64,000 nt of DNA from NCBI RefSeq assembly GCF_015476115.1, contig NZ_CP064295.1, positions 2,722,001 to 2,786,000 of the forward strand. Direction: 5' to 3'. A program made the translations under genes and the position numbers. Under the pieces are notes generated by a model, which saw only the letters and a program-made list of their open reading frames with translations, was not told the DNA's origin and ran no database searches. This DNA is from Aegicerativicinus sediminis. Its GTDB lineage: Bacteria > Bacteroidota > Bacteroidia > Flavobacteriales > Flavobacteriaceae. Below are positions 54,715 to 63,175 of the stretch, piece by piece (the first letter of the stretch is position 1; every line of letters begins with the position of its first letter).

Positions 54715-55419
54715 TTAATTTGCCAAGAATTTTGATTGGGCAATTATCAATGAATCTATAGCAACAATGGCTTTTTTTAGATTGTTTGAATAATGATCCA
54801 GCCCATACATATGGTAAAATATGTCGTCTAAAAATTCTTCCCTTTGAAATTCATTCATTTCACCGATATGACCGGTTCTTCGAATTCTACTGTATTTTTT
54901 AACCACTGAAAACCAGCGATTGTCAGTATCTTCCGCATTGTCCATCAAACGGGCATAGGTAGAATTATACAATTTGGTAACCGCCTGTCGTAATTCCTTA
55001 TTTTGAAACCGATTAATTTCATTGCTGGAAACTGCTGCTTCAAATGAACCTGAGATAGGATAAAAGGTCCTTTGGGAAGAAAAATAAATAGTAAGAAGTG
55101 AATCTAACTCTGCTCGATTTTCGTTGTACCAGTTATTTAAGTTATTACTGATAATGTTGTACACTGTATCTTTCTTTTGGGCTAAGGCTAATACGGTTTT
55201 AATGTAGGCCTTATCTTGGGTAAGATCATTTTTAACTCCATCATAAAATTCTTTTTCTGCAACCTTTAATTTACGCGCTTCATTCCAATTATTAATTTGC
55301 AGAGCAATAAGGATTCCTATAACTACCAAGATAATTTCGCCAATCGCATAGACCATGTATTTTCCGAATTTACCATTAGCCAGAAAAGGGCGTCTGAAAC
55401 GACGAAAGGTATTGTTCAT
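54715..55419 (-). CDS. DUF6090 membrane-anchored protein (paralogue G)
   Basis: A 234-residue copy and first of the trio: MNNTFRRFRRPFLA, helix YAIGEIILVVIGILIALQIN, mid-motif GSFEAAVSSNEINRFQNKEL. A perfect 10-bp hairpin ends only five bases before its ATG and could mask the ribosome-binding region. Function unknown. Confidence 0.85.
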   Translation of the reverse strand: MNNTFRRFRRPFLANGKFGKYMVYAIGEIILVVIGILIALQINNWNEARKLKVAEKEFYDGVKNDLTQDKAYIKTVLALAQKKDTVYNIISNNLNNWYNENRAELDSLLTIYFSSQRTFYPISGSFEAAVSSNEINRFQNKELRQAVTKLYNSTYARLMDNAEDTDNRWFSVVKKYSRIRRTGHIGEMNEFQREEFLDDIFYHMYGLDHYSNNLKKAIVAIDSLIIAQSKFLAN

Positions 55420-55424
55420 TGGTT

Positions 55425-55451
55425 AGCTATCCACATATAGGGTGGATAGCT
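55425..55451 (-). promoter_or_regulatory. hairpin in the leader of the DUF6090 trio
   Basis: Perfect inverted repeat AGCTATCCAC (55425-55434), 7-base loop, GTGGATAGCT (55442-55451). There is no following T-run, so it is not a terminator. Its position five bases before ATG 55419 suggests translational control or a protein-binding operator. Confidence 0.6.
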
Positions 55452-55487
55452 TTAAAGTTAATATAAAATTTAAAATGAAGTCTAATC

Positions 55488-55522
55488 AAAAAACAAAAGG
55501 CTTTGGGAAACCAAAGCCTTTT
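55488..55522 (-). terminator. intrinsic terminator of the S9 peptidase gene
   Basis: A perfect 12-bp stem AAAAGGCTTTGG / CCAAAGCCTTTT with a 4-base loop; on the minus strand T-rich sequence (TTTTGTTTTTTG) follows. It separates the peptidase from the DUF6090 trio. Confidence 0.85.
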
Positions 55523-55541
55523 AGGTATAATAAATCACTAT

Positions 55542-57698
55542 TTAGTTTTTGACAACGAAATCTTTTGGTGTTTCTGCATTTAAGAGGTGTTTAACGAAAT
55601 AATTCCACCTACGCCCTTGCATATAGCTATTGTCTTTTCCATACCCATGGCGAGCATGTGGATAAATTATTAAATCGAAATCTTTATTTGCTTTCACTAA
55701 GGCATCAACAACTAATAACGTATGATAAGGTGGAACGTTGTCATCCATGGCACCATGTGCCAATAATAAATGACCTTTTAAATTTGAAGCAAATTCTGCG
55801 TTAGCCTCCACACCATAATTAGAGGTGCCATCATCATTTGTTTCCATTAGGCCTATATAGCGCTCACCCCAATCGTCCTCATAATTTCTGTTGTCATGGT
55901 TGCCAGATTGCGCCACTCCGACCTTGTAAAAATCAGGATGTTTAAATAGTGCAGCAACAGTTGCTGAACCACCACCTGAATGCCCCCAAATACCAACTCT
56001 ATCTAAGTCCATATACGAACGTGTTTGAGCCAGTTGTTTAATACCGCTAATTTGATCGGGTAGTGTGTTTTCGGCCAAACTACCATAACAAGAATCATGG
56101 AACGATTTTGAGCGTCCGGGATTACAGCTACCTTCTAATACAACGACTATAAAACCTAATTCTGCCAAGGCTTGATGATCCCTTCTTACGGCAGAAAAAG
56201 ACCAGGAACCCATACTTCCACCCTGTGGACCAGGATAAACGTAATTTACTATAGGATATTTCTTATTCGGATCTAGTGTAGAAGGTGTAAACATTAACCC
56301 ATAAAGGTCCCAGTTGCCAATTGCAGATTTTACAGTTATCATTTCAGGGGCTTTCCAATTTCCCTCTTTTAATTTTGAAATGTCGGCTTGTTCAAGTGGT
56401 TGAATAATCTTACCCTTGGCATTTTTTAATACGGCCTTATTGGGAGTAACTGGCGTGGAATAATTATCAACAAAAAAATCATGGTTAGCAGACCAAGAGA
56501 TGGAGTGATTTCCTACCTCAGGTGTTAAGTCTTTTAAGTTTTTTCCATTGAAATCAACACTTATTAAATGGGAATAATAGGGATTTTCATTTGGATTAAA
56601 TCCATTTACCAAAGCATAAATTTTATTGTTGGTTTCATCTATAAATGAAATCTCCATCAAAGCAAAAGATCCTTTGGTGATTTGATGCTTCAGGTTCCCA
56701 TTTTTGGCATCGTACATATACAAATGCCCCCAATCGTCTCTTTCAGAAAACCAGATAATTTCATCGCTTTTATCTAGGTAAGTCCAGTTGATAGAACCTT
56801 GGCCAGATTCGTATTGGGTAGGTACAGTTTCGTTAAAAATATCCCGAACAGCACCGTTAGATGCATCCGCTACCCTCATTGTGGCAGATTTGTGATCTCT
56901 TGAAGATGATACGAAATATAATTTAGTTGCATCTTCACTCCATTCGTTATCATCAAAGGCACCAGAACAGCTTATATCATCGCAAAGAGTTCCACGACGT
57001 GGATCCGCAGGCATATCTAAACGGATCACCTTTGGTTGATCAACTTCGATGATGACTCTTTCTATTTGTATTACTTTTTCGTCCTGCGGTAAAGGATATT
57101 TCCATTGTTGTAGAGTAGGTGCGCCAGGATTGGTAGTAACTAAATACATGTCGCTTACATGTCGTTGTTCTTGTTGATAGGTTGCAATTTTTTTGGAATC
57201 TGGAGACCAAAGTAAAATGGGTTTATCACTCTTTCTCCAACCTGCATTATCGGTAGCGTAACCATAGTTTTCGATACCATCATTTGTTAATTGCACTTCT
57301 TTTCCACTATCTAAATAACGCACCCACAAATTCCAATCTTTTATAAAGGCCGATTTGTTTCCATCGGGTGAAACAACCTCAGTTCTGGAAGCTTGACGAA
57401 ATACAGAGGCCTTGTAACCAGGTATATCTTCAAGTTTATCATAAGTGGATTTTTTCCCTGATTTATTATTAACTAAGATGAACTTTTCACCACCGCTAGT
57501 ATCAGCTTTATACCAGAAGTTTCCATTTTCTAACCAGCTTGGGTTGACTCTACCATTTAATATCAAAGAATTTAGTTCGCGGCTAGAGTATGCTGCGGCT
57601 TTTTGATAATCTTCTTTCGTAAATTCTTTTTTCTGGGAATAAATCGGTAATGACAGTAAAAGGGATAAAACTGTCACATAACAAAGGTTTCGAAACAT
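55542..57698 (-). CDS. dipeptidyl peptidase IV-like S9 protease
   Basis: A 718-residue secreted serine peptidase (signal ending near PIYSQ). The N-terminal beta-propeller (about 40-440, with LLWSPDSKKIATYQQEQRHV) precedes an alpha/beta hydrolase domain. Catalytic residues: S574 in GIWGHSGGGSATVAALF, Asp in LAHGAMDDNVPPYH, and His in YPHARHGYG. GHSGGG replaces the more usual GWSYGG of DPP IV. It releases dipeptides from peptide N-termini and ends in a strong terminator. Confidence 0.93.
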   Translation of the reverse strand: MFRNLCYVTVLSLLLSLPIYSQKKEFTKEDYQKAAAYSSRELNSLILNGRVNPSWLENGNFWYKADTSGGEKFILVNNKSGKKSTYDKLEDIPGYKASVFRQASRTEVVSPDGNKSAFIKDWNLWVRYLDSGKEVQLTNDGIENYGYATDNAGWRKSDKPILLWSPDSKKIATYQQEQRHVSDMYLVTTNPGAPTLQQWKYPLPQDEKVIQIERVIIEVDQPKVIRLDMPADPRRGTLCDDISCSGAFDDNEWSEDATKLYFVSSSRDHKSATMRVADASNGAVRDIFNETVPTQYESGQGSINWTYLDKSDEIIWFSERDDWGHLYMYDAKNGNLKHQITKGSFALMEISFIDETNNKIYALVNGFNPNENPYYSHLISVDFNGKNLKDLTPEVGNHSISWSANHDFFVDNYSTPVTPNKAVLKNAKGKIIQPLEQADISKLKEGNWKAPEMITVKSAIGNWDLYGLMFTPSTLDPNKKYPIVNYVYPGPQGGSMGSWSFSAVRRDHQALAELGFIVVVLEGSCNPGRSKSFHDSCYGSLAENTLPDQISGIKQLAQTRSYMDLDRVGIWGHSGGGSATVAALFKHPDFYKVGVAQSGNHDNRNYEDDWGERYIGLMETNDDGTSNYGVEANAEFASNLKGHLLLAHGAMDDNVPPYHTLLVVDALVKANKDFDLIIYPHARHGYGKDNSYMQGRRWNYFVKHLLNAETPKDFVVKN

Positions 57699-57823
57699 AA
57701 CTGCTATTAATTATTAAGTGTGGATGTAAATGTTAAAAATATTGGGATAAAATACTAGAACAATACTGGAATTAACATGAAATTAAAACTTCCAAAAAAA
57801 TCAAGACTCACAATTGGGTTTTA

Positions 57824-58864
57824 TTACTCTAAAACCTCATAGACTGTGAGGGGTTTGGCCTTATTTTTTAATGTAATTTCTCCAATTTTACTACAGTTGA
57901 AGGCCTCTTTTACATTTTGGAAACAACCTTCAGAAATTAATATTTGGTCCGGTCCAGCCGCATCTTGCAAACGAGCAGCTGTATTAACGGTATCCCCAAC
58001 TACGGTAAAATCTAGTCGTTTTATGGTTGATGATCCAATATTTCCGGAAATCATTTCCCCACTTTTTATACCTATGGAAACTTTAGGTTGAAAATCATTT
58101 TCACCTTCGATTTTTGGAAGCTTTCTAACCTCACGTCGAACGGCAATAGCGGCTTCAATGGCATGATCGATATGAAAATCACCTTTAAAGACGGCCATAA
58201 CGGCATCCCCAATAAATTTGTCGATGATTCCTCCATGGTCAATGATGGCTTTTGCCATAACATCGAAATAGGTATTTAACATACCTACAACCACATCTGC
58301 TGGAGCATTCTCACTAATTTTTGTGAAACCACATAAATCTGCAAACATGACGCTGGCTTCAATCGTTTCATTTGCTGTTATAGCCGATTCGTATTCCCTA
58401 CTGTCCATAAAGTTTAGGACGTTTTCATCGACATACATTTTTAGAATATTATTTTCCTTTATAGCCTGTAATGTCTCTTTAATGTGGCGGACATGCTTAA
58501 GCGTTTTTTCAACTGTTAGCGTGAGATCTTCAAAATTTATCGGTTTGGTTATAAAATCAAACGCCCCTCTGTTCATAGCGGTGCGGATATTCTCCATATC
58601 CCCATAAGCAGAAACAATAACAGATTTTAATAATGGTTTAAACTCGCTTATTTTAGTAAGTAAGGTAAGACCATCCATCTCTGGCATGTTAATATCGCTT
58701 AGAACAATATCAATATCTTGAAGCTCATTTAGCTTCTTCAGTGCTTCATTTCCATTTTCGGCAAAATAAAATTCGTATTCCTTTTGGCGAATTTGCTTCC
58801 TGAATTTCTGCTTAATGAGGACCTCCAAATCCGGTTCGTCGTCTACAACCAGTATTTTAGACAT
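57824..58864 (-). CDS. response regulator fused to class III adenylate cyclase
   Basis: A 346-residue two-domain protein. The receiver (1-125) has D57 in [11 protein letters not shown] and K107. After a linker, the cyclase (about 165-346) has metal aspartates in MFADLCGFT and [10 protein letters not shown], the adenine-selecting Lys in IDKFIGD with the partner Asp in RLDFTVVGD, and transition-state residues in VNTAARL. All key residues are present, so it should make cAMP under phosphorelay control. It follows the large kinase by 100 bases. Confidence 0.92.
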   Translation of the reverse strand: MSKILVVDDEPDLEVLIKQKFRKQIRQKEYEFYFAENGNEALKKLNELQDIDIVLSDINMPEMDGLTLLTKISEFKPLLKSVIVSAYGDMENIRTAMNRGAFDFITKPINFEDLTLTVEKTLKHVRHIKETLQAIKENNILKMYVDENVLNFMDSREYESAITANETIEASVMFADLCGFTKISENAPADVVVGMLNTYFDVMAKAIIDHGGIIDKFIGDAVMAVFKGDFHIDHAIEAAIAVRREVRKLPKIEGENDFQPKVSIGIKSGEMISGNIGSSTIKRLDFTVVGDTVNTAARLQDAAGPDQILISEGCFQNVKEAFNCSKIGEITLKNKAKPLTVYEVLE

Positions 58865-58964
58865 ATATTGGGTTTATTTAAGTTCAAAATTTAATATAAA
58901 AATAGCTGAGTTCACGTTATTTTTTCGTTTTTGTGCATATCCAGAGCTATTTACTTTTATCCGT

Positions 58965-61900
58965 TTATTCATTTATAGGTAATGATATTGTAAAAATGGT
59001 GCCATTTCCTAATTCATCTTTCGCAATAGCACCAAGATCAATTGGGCTTCCATCTGAAGATCTTACCGTCAGTGTACCTCCGTGGGCCTTTATAATGTCA
59101 TAGGAAAGCGACAATCCTAAACCAGTTCCTTGTCCACTTGGTTTGGTGGTAAAGAAGGGTTGGAAAATCTTATCGATTACCTCTTGTGGAATACCATTTC
59201 CATTATCAATGACATCAATTTCGATATGGTCATTTACCATTCTTGTGGCAACAGTAACGGAAGGGTTATAACCATCAGGTGCTACCTTCTTCTTGGCGTT
59301 GACGGCATAATAGGCATTATTTATTAGATTCAACAATACGCGACCTATATCTTGGGGTGCTACATAAATTTCTGGTATAGATTCATCAAAATCCATATGC
59401 ATACCCGCTACAAACGATTTATCTCTAGCACGCAATCCATGATACGACAAGCGCATATATTCATCAGCAAGCTTATTTATATCAGTGAGCTCTTTATCGG
59501 AACTACTATTGCGACTATGTTGTAGCATTCCCTTAACGATGGCATCGGCACGTTTACCATGATGTTTAATTTTTTCCTCATTTGAAGCGATATCTCTTAA
59601 CAGTTCATCCTCCAATTGAAGATCTCTTTCGGAGTCTGGTTTTTTGCGCTCTTCTTTTAATTCTTCAATAAGCTCTGTATTCACTTCGGCAAAATTGTTG
59701 ACGAAGTTGAGTGGATTTTGTATTTCATGTGCAATCCCTGCGGTTAACTCACCGAGACTCGCCATTTTTTCAGATTGTATCAATTGGGATTGGGTGGCTT
59801 TTAGATCCTCAATGCTTTTTTCCAATTGTTGGGTTCTTAGATTTACACGTTCCTCTAATACTTTATTTTCTCTTTTCAGCATCTGGGAACGATAAATGTT
59901 TCTTATAACATAAAAGACTAATAATAGAATTATTAAGTAAGACAAATAAGCCCACCAAGTTTTCCACCATGCAGGTGTAATTGTGAAACTAAATTCTTTT
60001 GGTTCGCTCCAAACATTGTTAAAACCTTTTGAAGCTACCTTAAAAGTATAATCACCTGGAGGTAAATCTATATAATTTGAGGTACTTCTTTCTTTGGTAA
60101 TTGGACTCCAATCTTCGTCATAGCCTTCCAATATGTAACGGGAAACAACAGAATTCGGGTTAGAATAATCAAGTGCATTAAAACTAAAGCTAATATAATT
60201 TTGATTGAATGGTAGTTTTAAATCGGTTGGTAGGTTGTATGGTCCTGAAATATTTGAGTATTCTAATTCATTTACAACCTGATATTTAGAGGTATTTGAG
60301 GAAACCAATTTCGAGGAAATAGTATCAGATTTTGTTAAATTTCGGACTTGACTTTTTCTGTTGGAAATGAGGAAATCACCTGAATTGAAATCAATTTTTT
60401 CATCAAAAATATTTAATCCTGTAATTTCAGTTTTTATTGGATTTAGGTCATTTTTAATTTGATCAATATTTGTTAGAATTTCACCTTCTATTCCAGCCCA
60501 ATAACGTCCATTTTGGTCAAATGAGGTGCTTCCTAGAGCCACATCTAGATATTTTAAACCTTGCTCTTTTCCAATGGAATATGCTGAAAAAAAAGTATCT
60601 TTTTGTCCTTCTCTAATTATGGGTTCTAAAACTGTTATGCCTTGAGCAGTACCTATATATACTTTATTTTTCCAAATGTTTATATCATAGGTTTCGTTAT
60701 TAACTAATCCCTGTTCCTTTTGAAAACTTGTAATGTTACTATTGATAGGATCCAATAATTGTACGCCATTATTGGATCCAATCCAAATTTTATTATCACG
60801 GGTTGATTGGATATAATAGACTACATTGGATAATAATCCATGGTCGGTTTTAAAAATTTGAATCGTTTGTTTTTTAGGGTATATCTTAAATATACCTTGT
60901 CTGGTAGAAGTACCCCAAATGTAACCATCAAGGTCTACTTTCAATTTATTTATGGCTGAGAAGCTATCATTTTGTGTAATCTGAAATTCCCTAATTATGT
61001 TATTTGCCATATCATAATGCAATACGTTTCCATCGAAACCACCTATCCACATATCCCCATTCAAATCTTCGACCTTTGGTCTATATCTTTTGGTTAGGCC
61101 TTGCTCTTTTGTTATATGTTGAATGGTATTTTTGACAGGGTCTATAATGGATATGCCATCACCATTATTGCCCCCCGATGCCCAAATTCTACCTTTAGAG
61201 TCAGGATCTAAGTATGGAGTGTTAGGATTTTTAAGGTTTTGGTTTTCACCAAAGGTTTTTATTGAATTTGTTAATGGATCATAAATATTTATTCCCTCTA
61301 CGGTACCTATCCAAACTTTACCACCCTCTCTCTGGATTGTGCTATATACCCTTTTGTTAATCAATCCATCATCATCATTAAAATTTCCAGGTCTTCCATC
61401 TTTTAAATTAATACGATATAATCCTCCATTATTAAATTTTACAGTAGCCCATATATTTCCTTGATAATCCTCCTCTATAGGTCGAAGAGCTTGATTTTGC
61501 GCATCGATTAATTTAATTTTTTCAACTGTCCCGTATTCAGGTGCGTATCTTCTCAGAAAACCAGCTGCACTTGAAAGCCATATATTTTTACTATCATCCT
61601 CAAAAATGTACGGCACAGTTAAAGCCGATTCCGATCCTTGCTCGTTCGGAAAATCTCCAATTAATTTTTTTTCTTTATCAAGGTAGTAGGCACCACCAAA
61701 TCCCCCAATCCAAATTTTGCCACTAGAATCTTCTTTTATAGTTAAAACCGTATTCTTTAAAGAGTCTTTTGGTTTTTCAAATTTTAATGTCCTTTTTGTT
61801 TTTAAATTCGGATCAATGATATCTATCCCATTAAAAGAGGATAACCAAATTAATCCTTTACTATCCTGGAACGGACTTATATATTGTGAAAGGACACCAG

Positions 61901-62753
61901 ATATTAAACCTTCCTTTTCAGTTATTGTTTTAACCTGGCCAGTCTCCAAGTTAAAAATGAAAAATCCTTCAGTGATATTAGAACACCATATATTACCGTT
62001 GCTGTCTTCGATTATGCCAAATATTTCTTCAATAGGAAAATCGATGGAAATTTTACCAACTAACTTATTTTTTAAATCAAGTATCCATATGCTTCCTCTT
62101 CCAGTCACCCAAAGTCTATTTTTGGAATCTTGAAAAAGATTAAACCCATTGTTTAAACCTAATCCTTGATCCTTACCATAGATTTCAAAATGATTTGAAT
62201 CAAAACGTGCAATATTTTGTGTCGAAACCATCCATAAGAATCCATCATTATCGGTGATTATTGCCTTGGGATTTCCATCTAAAGCAAAAGCAATATCAGC
62301 CATCTGTACTCCTCTTGATGCATTTTGGGGTATTGTTAATGGTCTAACTTCTTTAATGTCAGGATCTCCTAAAGGTTGAAAATCTATTTTAATCTTAGAA
62401 GAAGGAAGGCTATCTAAATTAAATGGAATGGAAGGTAAAGAGTCTAAATCAAAAGGTTCTTCTGTAATTTGTCCTTCAATATTGGTGATACCATCAATTA
62501 TAAATGGTTTGGATGGTAACTTGTCCAAATCAAAGGCTTGAGTGGGTAATTCCCCCAATTTTATAGTTTTGGTCGAATCCCAAACTATCGGTTCTGGTTC
62601 AGGAAAAGTTATTTTTTTGGTTATTGGTTGTTGGTATTCCATTTCCCAAGCAGGAAAGGGCGGAGCTTCAGAGGTTCGGTTGCAAGAAACAAACCATAAA
62701 GACAGCATAATAAAAACGAAGAAACCAATAGTTACTCTTCCTATTTTAACCAT
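58965..62753 (-). CDS. propeller-type sensor histidine kinase
   Basis: A 1262-residue sensor. An N-terminal hydrophobic segment ending FVSC (C24, possible lipidation) is followed by a short repetitive Asp/Leu/Pro segment (about 70-120), two-component-regulator propeller repeats (about 145-780), a Y_Y_Y domain (about 830-915), one membrane helix (about 925-945), a coiled coil and the kinase. The phospho-acceptor is H1009 in AGIAHEIQNPLNF; ATP-binding boxes are LINNAYYAVN, VIDNGNGIP and GTGLGLSLSYDI. Unlike hybrid Bacteroides relatives it has no receiver or HTH. Confidence 0.93.
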   Translation of the reverse strand: MVKIGRVTIGFFVFIMLSLWFVSCNRTSEAPPFPAWEMEYQQPITKKITFPEPEPIVWDSTKTIKLGELPTQAFDLDKLPSKPFIIDGITNIEGQITEEPFDLDSLPSIPFNLDSLPSSKIKIDFQPLGDPDIKEVRPLTIPQNASRGVQMADIAFALDGNPKAIITDNDGFLWMVSTQNIARFDSNHFEIYGKDQGLGLNNGFNLFQDSKNRLWVTGRGSIWILDLKNKLVGKISIDFPIEEIFGIIEDSNGNIWCSNITEGFFIFNLETGQVKTITEKEGLISGVLSQYISPFQDSKGLIWLSSFNGIDIIDPNLKTKRTLKFEKPKDSLKNTVLTIKEDSSGKIWIGGFGGAYYLDKEKKLIGDFPNEQGSESALTVPYIFEDDSKNIWLSSAAGFLRRYAPEYGTVEKIKLIDAQNQALRPIEEDYQGNIWATVKFNNGGLYRINLKDGRPGNFNDDDGLINKRVYSTIQREGGKVWIGTVEGINIYDPLTNSIKTFGENQNLKNPNTPYLDPDSKGRIWASGGNNGDGISIIDPVKNTIQHITKEQGLTKRYRPKVEDLNGDMWIGGFDGNVLHYDMANNIIREFQITQNDSFSAINKLKVDLDGYIWGTSTRQGIFKIYPKKQTIQIFKTDHGLLSNVVYYIQSTRDNKIWIGSNNGVQLLDPINSNITSFQKEQGLVNNETYDINIWKNKVYIGTAQGITVLEPIIREGQKDTFFSAYSIGKEQGLKYLDVALGSTSFDQNGRYWAGIEGEILTNIDQIKNDLNPIKTEITGLNIFDEKIDFNSGDFLISNRKSQVRNLTKSDTISSKLVSSNTSKYQVVNELEYSNISGPYNLPTDLKLPFNQNYISFSFNALDYSNPNSVVSRYILEGYDEDWSPITKERSTSNYIDLPPGDYTFKVASKGFNNVWSEPKEFSFTITPAWWKTWWAYLSYLIILLLVFYVIRNIYRSQMLKRENKVLEERVNLRTQQLEKSIEDLKATQSQLIQSEKMASLGELTAGIAHEIQNPLNFVNNFAEVNTELIEELKEERKKPDSERDLQLEDELLRDIASNEEKIKHHGKRADAIVKGMLQHSRNSSSDKELTDINKLADEYMRLSYHGLRARDKSFVAGMHMDFDESIPEIYVAPQDIGRVLLNLINNAYYAVNAKKKVAPDGYNPSVTVATRMVNDHIEIDVIDNGNGIPQEVIDKIFQPFFTTKPSGQGTGLGLSLSYDIIKAHGGTLTVRSSDGSPIDLGAIAKDELGNGTIFTISLPINE

Positions 62754-62791
62754 AATACTATATTTCTAGATTTAGAGGGAGTTTAATAAAA

Positions 62792-63163
62792 CTACAAAAG
62801 TTGCTTTATTTCACCTCTCAAAGACTCAAAATCAATAGGCTTTGTGAAAAATTCTTTGGCCCCTGATTGTATCGCCTTGTTATAGTTTTCGCTGTCCCCA
62901 TAAGCGGAAATCATACTTACTGTTATTCCAGGAAATTTTGCTTTTATTTTATCCAACAATTCCAGACCGGTCATTCCTGGCATGTTGATATCCGAAAACA
63001 CATAGACCACCTTAGGCGGATCCTCTTTTTGTAAAATATCTAATGCTTCTTGGCCAGAAAATGCGAATGTTAGTTCCAAATTGTGGTTTCTAACTTCCTT
63101 TCTAAATTTTTGACGGAACAATGTTTCTACATCTCTTTCGTCATCTACGATCAGTACTTTCAT
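62792..63163 (-). CDS. single-domain response regulator
   Basis: A 123-residue CheY-like receiver with acidic pair D7-D8, phospho-acceptor D58 in YVFSDINMPGMTG, and K in FFTKPID. There is no output domain. It resembles the receiver of the neighbouring cyclase fusion (both begin with VDDE, continue with QKFRK and end with TKPI). It lies 12 bases after the partial kinase and 38 before the large kinase, and could relay phosphate or act by protein contact. Confidence 0.92.
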   Translation of the reverse strand: MKVLIVDDERDVETLFRQKFRKEVRNHNLELTFAFSGQEALDILQKEDPPKVVYVFSDINMPGMTGLELLDKIKAKFPGITVSMISAYGDSENYNKAIQSGAKEFFTKPIDFESLRGEIKQLL

Positions 63164-63175
63164 TCGTGGTGAATT

